Positions 47,215 to 59,500 of a stretch of DNA of 64,000 bases are shown here, piece by piece. The stretch comes from Medicago truncatula. Taxonomy: Eukaryota; Streptophyta; Magnoliopsida; Fabales; Fabaceae. Position 1 is the stretch's first letter. Every line of letters starts with the position of its first letter. The position numbers and the translations under genes were made by a program. The stretch lies in NCBI RefSeq assembly GCF_003473485.1, contig NC_053043.1, positions 6,396,001 through 6,460,000 on the forward strand. The letters are read 5' to 3'. A model generated the notes under the pieces. It worked only from the letters and a program-made list of their open reading frames with translations. It was not told where the DNA came from and ran no database searches.

Positions 47215-49287
47215 TTACTCGGTTATCTCCTTTAAATCAGCTTTTACTTCTTTATCCCTGTTAGAACGAAAATACCGCACCCCGAGGGTTTTGTAGTCCC
47301 ATACCATTTGAGAAATTTCATCTTGAGGAATACTTAAGCCTTTTTGCTTAATATATCTGAGCAAGTCACAGAAAAATTTAGGATTATCAAGTTTTATGTA
47401 CTCTTGCAACACCCTCTCATGATCTGGTATCCAATTTCTCGGGAACGGAGTATAATCACAAGATGGAATCAAAGACATATGCGAAAACTGAACACCTTCA
47501 ATCGCATCAACCAACCCCATCCTCAAAAGATCTGAATACTCAGGTGCAGAGTTGTTGGTACTCTCCCTTAGTGGCCGGCTGAGATTTCGTGAAGCTATTC
47601 CGTACACTTTGGCACGAGACTTCAGCCTATACCTAGCAGCATACAATTTAGCCAAAGAGCTGCGAACCACATAAGCACAAAAGCCAACAACTTTTTTACG
47701 ATTATCAGCATATTTATACCAATCAGCCATGGTCTCAAGGAACTTATTCATCTGAGAGTTCGTGTGAGCTTGACCTGAATACAACATAGGATTACACGGA
47801 AGTGGCTCGGGGTCTTTATCGCCCTTAACAAGCTCAAGCTGCCTAAACTGACGAATACATTGTTGTAAGCTAGCAGTAACCGAAAGCAAAGTTCCCACAC
47901 CCTTCTCACTCACTATGTTACCTCCAGAACCTGTATACCTCAAAGTTGGATGTATCACCCTTCTGCATATTATATGATCCAAGAATTGAATACCCCTTGC
48001 AATATGTTCAATCTCCAACTTGGAATTATCTAACCTTAACCCAAAAGTATTCTCACAAAACTCAACAATTTTCTTCCTAATTTCAACAGCATCCTCTCTA
48101 GGACCCCTAATTCCAATCAAAAAATGACCACCATATCTTATATAATCCATCTTCCTAGTTTTTTCCTTCCCACTTGACGGAACAAACTCAGGCCAAGCCG
48201 GATTATGACAACCATCGTCAATCGAATACTTCCATATAGAATCAAACATACATGGCCTAAAAAACTCAACAATCATTTCTTCTACCATATGATCCAATTC
48301 ATTAAGATAAACATTAGCAAGCAATGGACTTAAAATCCCACAATGACCATAACAAGGTACCTTAGCAGCTTCCTCAGGAGCAAAACTAAAGAATGTTCTC
48401 AACCAATACGGATCCGGTTTCGGTTCATTCTCTTTAAGAATCCTCTTCCTAGTAGCTTTCCTCTTCTTATCTTTCTTCAACTCCTCCCTTTCCACTACTC
48501 TCCGCGGCACACGACCCATCATCGCCGATTTTATCAAACTCAAAACTTTCTTATCTCTAGTACCCTTTTCAACACATTCCATCACAACATCAGTATCAAC
48601 TTTCTCAAAAATCTCACTCAAATCACCCTTCAAAAACCACAAATAACCCGCGAAATTACTTCTAATTGTTCTTATAACCGTATGCGCATTTCTCCCCGGT
48701 CTAAAAGCGTGTGATTTAGGAGAAAACTTAGGTTCAAAAACTGGTTCCAGAACATTCAACAAAACCTCTTGAACAACCCTATCTTGAAAACAAGGCTCAT
48801 TGGATTGTACAAAAGCTTCAAGCTTTCGTTTTGATAACGGTTTTGAAAACTTTTTGTCGTTTGGGGAACGAAGCAATTGATGGGTTTTGTCATTCCAGCA
48901 AAAACGACCACGAAGAACAGCGTTACGAAGGGAGAGAAGATCACGGAGGATGGAGGTGTGAATAGCATTTCGGGGAGGGAAAGTTCCGGTGAAATGAGCA
49001 CATGAGCGTTGATAAGCGAAGACCCAAAGATCGAAATTGGAGAGATAACCAGTGAGATTTGGGAATGAAGTGGTTTTTGGGGAAGAGAAGGTTTTGACCC
49101 AAAGATTGGTGCAGATTTCGATTGGGTCTTGTTTGAGGAGGGATTGTGGGTCTTGGTATTGGTCTTGGTGGAGGGTTTGGGTTGTGGTTTGAAGGGAACG
49201 AGTGAAGAGGAGAGAGGGGAATGGTGAGGGTTTTTTGGGTTTGAGGTGGTGGGGGTGAAGGTGTTTGATGAAATTCCTCAATGACAT
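47215..49287 (-). CDS. NMAT1: Nuclear-encoded mitochondrial group II intron maturase (nMAT1)
   Basis: An intronless frame of 690 residues (Arabidopsis nMAT1 is about 711). The first ~45 residues are basic, Ser/Pro/Leu-rich and lack acids (KPKKPSPFPSLLFTRSLQTT), a likely mitochondrial presequence. A degenerate reverse transcriptase domain follows (about residues 155-420): FQDRVVQEVLLNVLEPVFEP, SHAFRPGRNAHT, FLKGDLSEIFEKVD, CGILSPLLANVYLNELD. At the usual YADD site it reads YIRYGGHFLIG, so polymerase activity is not expected. The maturase domain X (about 500-620) includes WYKYADNRKKVVGFCAYVVR and RSSLAKLYAARYRLKSRAK. There is no HNH endonuclease domain, as in type I nMATs (nMAT1, nMAT3). nMAT1 helps splice nad1, nad2 and nad4 introns for complex I. 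Synteny with MNS3 favours nMAT1 over nMAT3. Confidence 0.9.
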   Translation of the reverse strand: MSLRNFIKHLHPHHLKPKKPSPFPSLLFTRSLQTTTQTLHQDQYQDPQSLLKQDPIEICTNLWVKTFSSPKTTSFPNLTGYLSNFDLWVFAYQRSCAHFTGTFPPRNAIHTSILRDLLSLRNAVLRGRFCWNDKTHQLLRSPNDKKFSKPLSKRKLEAFVQSNEPCFQDRVVQEVLLNVLEPVFEPKFSPKSHAFRPGRNAHTVIRTIRSNFAGYLWFLKGDLSEIFEKVDTDVVMECVEKGTRDKKVLSLIKSAMMGRVPRRVVEREELKKDKKRKATRKRILKENEPKPDPYWLRTFFSFAPEEAAKVPCYGHCGILSPLLANVYLNELDHMVEEMIVEFFRPCMFDSIWKYSIDDGCHNPAWPEFVPSSGKEKTRKMDYIRYGGHFLIGIRGPREDAVEIRKKIVEFCENTFGLRLDNSKLEIEHIARGIQFLDHIICRRVIHPTLRYTGSGGNIVSEKGVGTLLSVTASLQQCIRQFRQLELVKGDKDPEPLPCNPMLYSGQAHTNSQMNKFLETMADWYKYADNRKKVVGFCAYVVRSSLAKLYAARYRLKSRAKVYGIASRNLSRPLRESTNNSAPEYSDLLRMGLVDAIEGVQFSHMSLIPSCDYTPFPRNWIPDHERVLQEYIKLDNPKFFCDLLRYIKQKGLSIPQDEISQMVWDYKTLGVRYFRSNRDKEVKADLKEITE

Positions 49288-49699
49288 GGTTCTGGTTTTT
49301 TTTTACATTTTGGGTGGGAGAGGAAGTGGAGGAACACTCAACAATGTGTTTAGGGTGGATTGTTTAGTAGGGGTTTGGGATGGAACCATGGAGGGATAGA
49401 AAATGAAATATAATTTGTCTCGTTTTGTTTCCTGCGATTTAGATTCTATGGGAGTTTTCACATGTCTTTACCTGTCTACTAACTTTGCTGAAATTAATTT
49501 GTGCTGAGAGATTATTTATTTTGAAATTAAAAATAAGTCAATTTTGTCATTGTAATTTTTCCACTTACTAAATTAGTTCATGTACAATTCAACTATTTTT
49601 TTAACAAAGATAGCTATGGAGATCGATAACGGAAAACAAACACATGTAACTGGATGGCCTTAGCATACTGACACTATTTTTATTGGTTGGAAGATATCA
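49288..49699. other. nMAT1 upstream region
   Basis: Presumed 5' UTR and promoter of nMAT1; no distinct motif seen. Confidence 0.45.
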
Positions 49700-50140
49700 T
49701 ATGAGGTTGGGTTAAACTCAATTGTGACTGCGCGCATAAAAGCTCAGTTAGTCTTTCAGGATGTGGCGGACTTCTCCGTGATAGCAATGGAAATTGTTTG
49801 AAAAGTTATACTTGTAACATAGGTTCATACAACATGCTACATGAAGAGATATGGGGCATGTATATTGGTATGGATATGGCTCGGAAAAGGGTCGGATTAC
49901 ACACTTACAAGTGGAGAGCAACTCCAAAGTTTTGGTCGACGTGGTAAATGTTTCATCAATAAGAATGTCCCTACCTTGATTCGGTGCATTCATGATCCAA
50001 AAAAACATGAGTTGGCAAGTTCAAATCAACCATACTTGGCGTGAAGGAAACAAATCGGCTGATTGGCTAGCTAATTTTAGTGTATCTTTGGACTTCTTTG
50101 ATTTACATATTATTGAGACTCTCCTCTTAGAGAGCTTCAA
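49700..50140 (+). mobile_element. LINE RNase H fragment
   Basis: In shifting frames the plus strand reads CGGLLRDSNGNCLKSYTCNI, EEIWGMYIGMDMARKR and NHTWREGNKSADWLANFSVS, the landmarks of the RNase H domain at the end of plant L1-type ORF2. It is interrupted and has no poly(A). It is a different lineage from the tail at 5220. No target duplication seen. Confidence 0.7.
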
Positions 50141-52306
50141 TGTCTTTTTTTTTTTTTTTTTTTATGATATTTTTGGCACTTGCATGTCTCGAAATGTTCG
50201 TTTAATCGCTTATTTTTTCTTCTTGGATTCTGCCCTCTTCTTGTACCAAACAAAAATAGTTTTTATGGTGTGACGTCTATGTGAGGATGCCACATATGCA
50301 TTTAATGGACAATTCATGTTCTCCAATAGAAACACTTAAATGATTAAAATGAATTTGTGTTAAGCATTGGCCATTATATTTGTTCTACCTTTATTATAGT
50401 GTGAGCAAATATTAATTGAGAGATAAGTTAATTGTTTCAACCAAAAATTAAATTCAGATTCTTCTAAACGGTTTATCTTTTGATATAGTTCATCAACCAA
50501 TTCACTTTCACCTTAATATTTTTCTCTATGAATCAAGGATGACCACCTTAAATTTAGCACTGCTACAATTACTAAACTATATATTCATGAATCTTGGGTG
50601 CTCTTAATTACATTTTTTTTGAATATATATACTTTTGCAAAAAAGAAGGTCGAAATATATCTTTATGGTGACATGGATCCGACTTGTGTGGCACATCGTC
50701 TAGAGCGCCGTCCCTAAGATGATGCATTGCATTGCATGCACGGAACAAAAAGTAAACTCCACGAAACTTCAACTAAAATGACTTTAAACATGGGAGTAGT
50801 ATTTTTGTTCTCCCCAACGATGCAAATTCACATGCCCCTCTTAGGCTTGTGCCCCTTCCGCATATTTTGCCAACAATCACACCCACATTTCCAGCAACAA
50901 TTCTATGAAATTATACCCTTCAATAACAGACATCTCTCCCTCTAATTAATATTGATTGATGTGCACACCCTTAGAGTATATGTACTTATTTTCCCTTAAA
51001 AAATGTATGTACATATTTTAGTAAGTTGTTTTTCTTTTCTTTATTAACAAAAGTTTAAACGAGTTTGTTCAGAAGCATTTACAATTTACCAAGGTTTAAT
51101 AGTATATTAATTACCATCAACAAGTTCAGCAGAATTTAATTTCACATTTGTTTTGTTACTTGTTTCTTGGTTCTTATGTTGTTTATCTGTTGTGGCAAGT
51201 GTGAGGTATATTAGAATTCTCATATTTGATGAAAAAATTAGTGTTAAGCAACATATAAGTGAAAGATTCATAACTGAACGCCTTAAGATTTTATTGCTCT
51301 CAGCCAATGTGAATGATCCCCAAGATTTCCCTCGTGAACCAACATTCCCATCCCCGTCTTTTTCTTGTTTCTTTGGCGCGTCCATTGTTGTAATGGGTTA
51401 GGAGAATTAGCACAAGGGTAAAGCTACTAAAACTCTCGTTTTAGGTCCACCAACAAAAAATTATTTTTCAATAAATTTTATAAGGCTACAACAAACAAAA
51501 GGTTCGGTAAATTAAAACTTGTTTTAGGTCTTATTTGTTATTGAAAATTATTAGGCCGACTATAGGGTTTAGAGAACCCCTTGTGCACGGAGTTTTTCAA
51601 TATCTAACATACCCAATTCACCATTAAAAACAAAAGCAGTTGTGTAGATTAATTATAAGTTTATCTTTGTCAACTAAATCAATCTTATATATTTCTATTT
51701 TTTTTGTTAGATAGACGAAATGAAAATAGTAATTGGAAATTCACACACATAAATAGTTTGAACCCTGACCACGATGTCCACATAGTGATTTCGGCAATTT
51801 TTTCGATTGAGCACGGACTTGTAGACAATCTTATATATTTCATATTTTACCACAAAGAATATAAAGAAAAAGAAAATAGACGGACCAAAAATTACAAGAT
51901 AGAGGCAAATATTCTCACTTTTACATTCTGACCAAGTGCATAATTAAAGAACAATGAAAAGCTTGAAGGTGCATGCATGCATATCAGTGTAGAGGCCACT
52001 CGAACACCAGAATATATATATGGATAAGAACCAAAATCTTCAGTGATTTATATATTGCTACTATAAGTGTTTTTAATCTCTTAAATCTTATTGTTCTCTA
52101 TTACAGCATCAAAATAAAAGTAAGAAGAAGAGAAAAAAGGGAAAACAATAGTGTCATCAAGGAAGTGATACACTACAATTAATGCAAGAAGGATTAAGAC
52201 ACAAGCAATAACCAAATTTGGAAAACTTTCTTTGCTCATCTTTCACTGTAAATTGCTTAAATACATATATATGTATATATATAAAATATATATGACACCT
52301 TATTCC
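50141..52306. other. Intergenic DNA, no gene supported
   Basis: A 92-residue minus frame at 51,107-51,385 (MDAPKKQEKDGDGNVGSRGK start) has a natural-looking composition at its N-terminus but turns hydrophobic and AT-driven, with no homologue I know; a real small first exon cannot be excluded. A T-run lies at 50,143-50,163. Confidence 0.4.
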
Positions 52307-52756
52307 TCAAGGTTCTGTTGAAGTGAGATAACAGTGAAAAGACACTGAATTGGGTTGATCATTGTGACAAGGCGAGGAACCAGAAGGAGGAACAAAACCC
52401 TTTGGAAGCATAACCGAAAAAGGTCGTGAGTTCACCATGTTCTTGACAATCTTCTTCTTGTGTTTCCTGTGTTTCTTCTGCTTCATCATGTTCTTATTCT
52501 TGTTTCTGTTCATTTTCCTCTTCTTGATTCGTTCTTGTATGCTCAAAAACATTGGAGGGTCAGCGTTCTTGAGGTAGAACACTTGATGGTAATGAGATAA
52601 TTCAGTGTTGGTTGAAGAAGGGTTTTGGGATTGAATCTCTTGGTTGTTGTTAGAGGAATTTGGAGAAGAAGAAGAAGCAGTGTGAGGAATCATGAGGAAG
52701 AAGAGAAAGAACAGTGTTATGAGTATGCACTTGAAAACTTGATTGAGATTGTCCAT
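52307..52756 (-). CDS. IDA-like (EPIP-type) secreted peptide precursor
   Basis: Single exon, 149 residues. I start at the ATG at 52,756 because the product then opens with a signal peptide (MDNLNQVFKCILITLFFLFF then LMIPHTASS); the upstream in-frame extension has no ATG. A Ser/Asn/Gln-rich variable region follows, then a strongly basic stretch (KKRKMNRNKNKNMMKQKK...), then a conserved tail: PFSVMLPKGFVPPSGSSPCH followed by ND. This tail parallels the extended PIP motif of IDA and IDL peptides (LPKGVPIPPSAPSKRHN), including LPKG, PPS and a final HN, but has CHN where IDA has RHN and is one residue shorter. IDA peptides are read by HAESA-type receptor kinases in abscission and stress. Membership is inferred from the motif; another plant peptide family with this tail is possible. 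Confidence 0.65.
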   Translation of the reverse strand: MDNLNQVFKCILITLFFLFFLMIPHTASSSSPNSSNNNQEIQSQNPSSTNTELSHYHQVFYLKNADPPMFLSIQERIKKRKMNRNKNKNMMKQKKHRKHKKKIVKNMVNSRPFSVMLPKGFVPPSGSSPCHNDQPNSVSFHCYLTSTEP

Positions 52757-53423
52757 GAGAATGAAGAGGCTAAGTTTTGTGGTGCATTTGAGTGGTAAAT
52801 GAAGAAAGTTATGGAAGTGAGGTAGCACTTAGATTGAGAATTAACGGGAATTCCAATGAGTTGTTGTGGCTTTTTAGATGAAAAAAGTAAAAGCAAACAA
52901 GTTTATAAGATTGTTGAAAGAAATGGTCAACTTGTGTGGGATCTTCAATATGGAAAGTTGAAGTTTTTTTTTTTCCTACACATGGGGATATGGAATTAAA
53001 AAAATGTTTTTTCCTCTACGTATTATCTATTCAAAACCAAGGACTTAATTGGGATCAAGATAGTTAGAGTTGAATTGAATTGGAGTGTTTGAATTTGATC
53101 TTGGTTGAAATAATAACTGATAAGACTATAGATGAACTTTGGAGTACTAAAACCTATTTTCATTGAAAATTAAAGGGTTAAAACAAAAAATAAGAGTACA
53201 TTTGATTTGATTTCATTTATACACATGCAAACCTTCAAATATGCTTAGCCCAAGATCCTTACAAAAATTGGTTTATGCAAATTAAGATGAAAAATAAAAC
53301 TAATGCTTACAGCTGCGAGATACATTAAGCTTGGTGTGAGTGTGACAAATTAAATGATGACTTGGATAAATTGCTGTTTAGATTTCAATTGGGGATTAAA
53401 ATAATGTATTAGTTCATTTATGA
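52757..53423. other. Upstream region of the peptide gene
   Basis: Presumed 5' UTR and promoter; nothing distinct. Confidence 0.4.
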
Positions 53424-53432
53424 TTTATTAAA

Positions 53433-54118
53433 GGGTTAAATATGTTTTTGGTCCATATAAATATGTTAAATTTTCGTTTTAGTCCCTCTAAAAAATTTCT
53501 TTAACTTTCAGTTCCTAAAAATTTTTCTATCTTCACTTTTGGTCCCTCTTTTAAAGTAAACTCATATGTAAAATTTAGGAAAAAGATAGGTAGACATCCT
53601 TTTTTATACACCTCCCATGTACATCTCATGTGTTAGAGGTATTTTAGTAATTTCACATCACATCCTCACCCATTTTCATCTCTTCTTTCAATGGCCACAT
53701 GTCACAAATGTGTGTGGGTGTAAAAGGGTGTATGCCACCTATGGTGGTTTATGTATAACAGCTCAATTTATACTTTTGAATAAAATTTTATAAAAAAAAT
53801 CATAATATTATCAGAATTTCTCCAAAAATAATTAGAATTTCTTAAAAAAATATGAATTTTTATATTTTTCACAGTTAAAACTTCATATTTAATTTATGTT
53901 TGGTTAAAAAAGTCTAATTTTTTTGGGAACTTTTTATTACAATATTCTACACATTTCTGCACAATTTCGTTAAAAAAATTACAACGGTTAACTTAAAAAT
54001 AGGGACCAAAAGTAGTGATTGAAAATTTTATAGAGACTAAAAGTTGAAGAAATTTTTTAGAGGAACTAAAATGAAAAGTTGATATATTTATAAGGACCAA
54101 AAACATATTTAACCCTAA
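53433..54118. mobile_element. Mutator-type MITE with 9-bp target duplication
   Basis: TTTATTAAA flanks both sides (53,424-53,432 and 54,119-54,127). Ends: GGGTTAAATATGTTTTTGGT at the left and, reversed, the same text at the right. The inverted similarity runs on through the TTTTAGTCCCTCTAAAAAAT blocks for about 120 bp. This GGGTTAAATATGTTTTTGG tip is a very common legume repeat in my memory. Non-coding centre. Confidence 0.88.
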
Positions 54119-54127
54119 TTTATTAAA

Positions 54128-55746
54128 AATTGATTAAAAAAGTCTAATGTAGGTTGGATCCATTTGATAAAATTCATCAAACTCAACCATCAAAAATAGT
54201 AACAAATTGGGTCCTTGACTACTAATTCCAATAGCACCACCCATCTTCACCTTGGTACTCTCTAAATCAATTGGCAAGAAGCAAGGTCAACATCTAGCTT
54301 TTTCTATACAATAGTGCATTTGAATCCATGACCAAACTCAACGTCTCCAAGAGCAATATGAATAGAAAGTTTGCTTGATCCTAACAAATTTGTCACAATA
54401 ATACAATTTTTTTTGGCACCAAAAGTTAAAGTTCACTAACTACTTGTAATATTTCTGAATGTGGAGAAATAGACTTTAATTTTTGGGTCTATCTTCACAA
54501 AATAATATTCCAACCTCTCTTTTGATTTTTCAAGTACCAAAGTGAAACTTCACATTAGTGACACCATATGACCATACTCGATAATACTAATAACAAACCA
54601 CTTGAGGAAAATGATGAGAAACATCAAAGGTGCATAAGACAACGGCAAATACAAAAACAACAATATGCTGTAATTTTTTAGAACTATTCGTGAATGTAAT
54701 AGCTTTTAGTCTTTTTTTAAAAAAAATTATCCAGTAACAATGATGGCTAAAAGTAACACATTTGAAAGCTAATTACAAAATAAACAAAATTTTGAATGTC
54801 TTCAAACTGGACTGCCACTAACATGCACTTGATTGAGGTCCTTAATAAAGGGAAACCCTAAACTGGACTACCTTGAATAACTCTGTCCATTTTTGAACAT
54901 CTTTCGCCCTATTATTCAAATTAATCTCAAAGTTTAAAGGGTCATTGTTGTGATGTTTGTTTGTGATTAGTTTGGTGCTAGAATTTGTTTCTAGAGTAGG
55001 CCGTTTTTTTTCTCTTCATAATGTTATTGGCTAAACCTAATCTCTATATGTCCATTTCTTTATTTTGATTTTTTTTTTTTTTTTTGCATGTATAGATATG
55101 TAAGAAAGCCAAATTTGGTATGTTGTTGCTAAATCGTTCCCTCCTAAATGACTCATAAATTGCCACGCATATTTATTTTTTGTTATTTCTCTTTTTCATT
55201 TCCACCTTGATCCAATCAATCATGTAAAAGAAATAGGGATGTTCGTAAAGAGCATTAAATCCTCATTTATAGTTTCTTTTGTAACTTTGCTGTTTTGCTG
55301 ATCCATTGAAAAGTTTGACTGCTCTACTAGGTTTGCTAGCTGGATTTGATTCCTGGTTTGTTGGTTGGTTCACTCGGTTTTTGAACGAATTCACTTTTTA
55401 TGTTGGTTCAACATCCTTATCATCTTCCGGTACCACCACAACTTATGGTTTCTTTTTTTGAAAGAGCCCAATCTTTCATCACTATGTCTTGTATTGTACT
55501 TTGTATTCTCTATGCAAACCTTCCACGAGTATTAAAACGATTACCTTGCCCTCAATTTGATGTGTCTCATCTTGTTCGCAATGAGATCAACTCTTTCTTT
55601 GGCTTCAAAAATCTACACTCCTAGAACGTTGTCTCAAACCAAAATGAATTACATACATATTAATATAATCGTTGAATCAAACAAATTTTTATCTCAAAAT
55701 TAACCAAAATAACCCGCAGACGTCCTAGTAGCCACTCATGTACACT
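54128..55746. other. Intergenic DNA, no gene seen
   Basis: A 74-residue plus frame (55,400-55,624) has no recognisable domain. Long T-runs at 55,068-55,085. Confidence 0.5.
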
Positions 55747-56090
55747 TTTTTGTTTTTTTTTTTACAAAACTAAGAAAAACAAAAGGAAAAGAAGAACAAA
55801 AACACAAAAAAAAAAAAAAAAAACTAAAGTCCACGGAACCAAGTTTCCGCAGAGTCTGAAGCTAAGAGAATAATCCTGTCAGAGAGGTGGTGTGAACAAC
55901 ATACTCTGCGGTAGAAGAAACATTAGTCTTAACTAGAAAATCTGCACAACTGTTTCCTTCTCGAAGAGTAAGATCAATGGAAGCTAACCCGTCAAGATTG
56001 AGGAAATCCTTAAAGTCTTAAATCAACGTAGTATACTAATGAAATCTAGAATTTAACTCTTTAAGGATTTGAACACAAATAAATAACCAA
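55747..56090 (-). mobile_element. LINE 3' fragment related to the copy at 5220
   Basis: On the minus strand the text matches 5565-5850: GTTCAAATCCTTAAAGAGTTA, AAGGATTTCCTCAATCTTGA, EGNSCADFLV-coding sequence, TATGTTGTTCACACC, and a shared end TTAGTTTTGT followed by an A-run (55,752-55,763 as T on plus). A severely 5'-truncated retroposed copy of the same LINE family. Confidence 0.7.
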
Positions 56091-56531
56091 CACAAACTAT
56101 ATAAACCAGATATTTATAACAAAACACCAAAGTTATTTTGTGTTTGTTTACGGTAGTAGAAAAATAAATTATTAAAAACCCAAAACAACTTATCAACTTT
56201 TGATTTTGTTTTGAATTTAGATTTTAAAATATATAAAAATGAGTGAAAATAAATAAATAAAAGATGTAAGAAATAATAATTAACCGGAAGCGTGAAAGTA
56301 AAAATGGAAAGTAAGTGAATGGGAAATAAAAATGTAAATGATATACGAACGAAGAAGAGATTGAATACATCGTAAACGGTGATCTCATTCTCATTAAGAC
56401 ACTGATTGATTCTTGTTGTTGACGCGTTACATTCGATATGCTACATAGCTTCTTCTTCTTCTTCTTCATACGCAATCGAATTCTCACCTAAATTGTTGTT
56501 GTTGGTAATTTGGATCTGATCGGATCCAGCT

Positions 56532-59500
56532 ATGTCCAAGTCTCTACCCTACTCCAGAAAAGACGTTGACTATGATAACGCCAAGTTTCGCCCTCGTTCT
56601 TTCTTCAAGGTTGGTTCCTTCGCTATTCAATTCTCTTATTATAGATAGATGAATTTTGTTTTTCTGTTTTACGTGCTAGATATTTTTGTTGTTTGAAGTT
56701 GAGAATTACAGGTTTCAACTTTAAAAATAAGATCAAAATGCGCTTCATTTATTAATTCAATGTTTTTAGTTTTTGGGCATTTCATAATTCCTTACTGTCA
56801 CAATTTCTTAGTTGTTTGCTATGTTCTAGAATATTCTGAGATAGATATACTTGTTTCAATGTCAACTTTTGCTTTAAACTTGCTCAACTGTATGCATGAC
56901 TAACACGAAATTGTTGTGATGAAATGAGATGATACGAGTCTCTTTCAGCTTAATTAGTAGTCTCAGGTTCAAATATGATTCCTGAGAGTGCAACGGCTTT
57001 AAACCGATTTAGGTTCAAATATGACCTTGAGAAATTAGTATTTGTAGCTATGCGTGTCAATATCCGATTTTATCACTTTCTTTCTTGATATTTAAATTTT
57101 ACATAGTGATGACATGTTGTATTAGTTTGAGGTGTGATTTTTTTTATTTTATTTGGAGAATTATCCTTCTTGTATCAAATACGTTTTCTGTTTTAGTTGT
57201 TGGATGACGTAATGGATTGGAGTCTCTTTCAACTTAACTAGTAGCCTCGGGTTAAAATTCGAGTCTTAGGAATGCACCAGATTTAGAACTCTCTGGGTTA
57301 AGATTTATCACTCATATCTCATATGGTAATATCTACCTCAAGAAATTAGCGTATGTTTGGTTTGAAATATTTTCACCACCACCGTGCAACTTAAGGGTCT
57401 TTTGACATGAAAATGAGAAGCAACAGAGTGGAGCTTCTGCGTTGTTGTGGCTATTCACCATGATTTTGCATACCGTGATACGTATCCAAACACATATTTA
57501 GTACATATAGTTGTGTGCGGAGATATCCGATTTGTACAAAAATATAGAAATGTGCATAACTAAAGCCTGCCAATAATCTTTTTTTCACTTCCCTCCTTGA
57601 ACTTTTAAATTATACCGAATGCTGATGTCTTGTGTCAGTTTGAGATGTGATTTATTTGGAGTATTATCCTTCTTGCATTAAATATGTTTTATGTCGTTTA
57701 CTGACAATTAAAAGGAAAGAGACTAATGTTTGCTACTTTATTTTTCAGGTTATTACTCAGAGCTTCCTCACCAGTAACCGAAAGCGTGATTGTATTAGCT
57801 GCAGTACTGGGAAGTTTCTGTTCTTGATATTGATCTTTGGTGTAACATACCTTGTGTTGACTCATACTCCAAGTCCAGGCCGTGTGGTTTCTCGAGATCA
57901 AGTATTTGGAATTCAAAATAATGAAACAGATAACAGCAGTAATAGTGGTGCTGGAAGATTAAAAAAATTCTGGAGACGGGCGCCAAGACTTCCTCCTCAA
58001 TTACCACCTGATACCAAAGTGAGTAATAATAACCATGTACCTGCAACACTAGATGACAAATCGTTGTGGATTACTAGGCAACAAAAAGTCAAGGAAGCTT
58101 TTACTCATGCGTGGTCGGGCTACAAAAAATATGCCATGGGTTATGATGAGCTTATGCCAGTTAGCCAACATGGAACTGACGGATTGGGGGGATTAGGTGC
58201 TACGGTAGTGGATGCTCTCGATACAGCTATGATAATGGGTATTGATGAAGTTGTTGCCGAAGCAGGATTGTGGGTTGAAGAACACCTTTCTGAGAGAATT
58301 AGCAAAAAAGGTCAAGTAAATTTATTCGAAACTACAATACGGGTTTTGGGAGGGCTTTTAAGTGCGTATCATCTAAGTGGCGGGGAACAAGGAACGAACG
58401 TAACTCATGCAGGACCTAAACCGTCTGTTTATCTAGAAACGGCTAAAAATTTGGGCGACCGTCTTCTATCTGCTTTCACATCAAGTCCAACTCCTATTCC
58501 ATTTAGTGACGTTGTTCTGCATGACTCGTCAGCACATAATGCTCCCGGTGGACTGAGTAGCACGTCAGAAGTTTCCACATTGCAGCTCGAGTTCAATTAT
58601 CTCAGTGCTGTATCTGGTGATCAGAAATATGGTTTGGAGGCAATGAAAGTCATGGAACACATAAAGACTCTTCCAAAGGTTGAAGGACTAGTCCCTATCT
58701 ACATTAGGTATGGAATTAGATATATTTTATTTAGTGTATTAGTGTCTGGACATTAATTTTCATTTGAAATAATTCTTGATAAATAAATCTTTCAATTTGT
58801 TTGTGTTTGATTGCTTCTTTTATTGCCCTATTTTTTTAGTCGCTTTCAGGTGTGGATCTTCTTTTCTTTTCTCAGTAGATCTCTACTAACATTTAGATAT
58901 TTCTATTGACTAAATGCAGCCCTGATTCTGGTCAGTTTAGTGGAGAAAATATTAGACTGGGATCTCGTGGTGACAGTTACTATGAGTACTTACTTAAAGT
59001 ATGGCTTCAGAGTGGAACTAGTAGAGATAGCAATTCATCATATTTATATGAGATGTATAAGGAAGCAATGACCGGTGTTAGGCATCTTCTTGTTAAGAAA
59101 ACAGTTCCAAATGGACTAGTTTTTGTTGGAGAATTGCCTTCTGGATCAAATGGTGGTTTCAGCCCAAAAATGGATCATCTGGTAGGCTATATTTCCTAAT
59201 TTTTAAGTTTGTAATTGCATGAAAGTTATTTAGTTCTTTAGTTGATTGAAAATATCATGGAGTAGAAATAAAGCAAAAGTACTGCACTTGCTATGTATCT
59301 GTCTGATTGTCCTGGCTGAACTATGGATGATTATTTCTTAGACGTTATCGGCTCGTATTTATATTCATGAAGCATCAGATTTGTTTTGTTATTGTTTCTG
59401 ATATTATAATATTCCCAACCTATGGATGACTTTTAAACCACGGACGTCGCAGAGACCTGTGTCACTGTACTGTAGTTTATTATTATATGTCCTCATATTG

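Noticed and set aside
48343-48714. 123-residue open frame on the plus strand
   Set aside because: It is the antisense shadow of the nMAT1 coding region and has no independent domain.
57698-58049. Minus-strand open frames of 72 and 84 residues
   Set aside because: Shadows of MNS3 exon 2.
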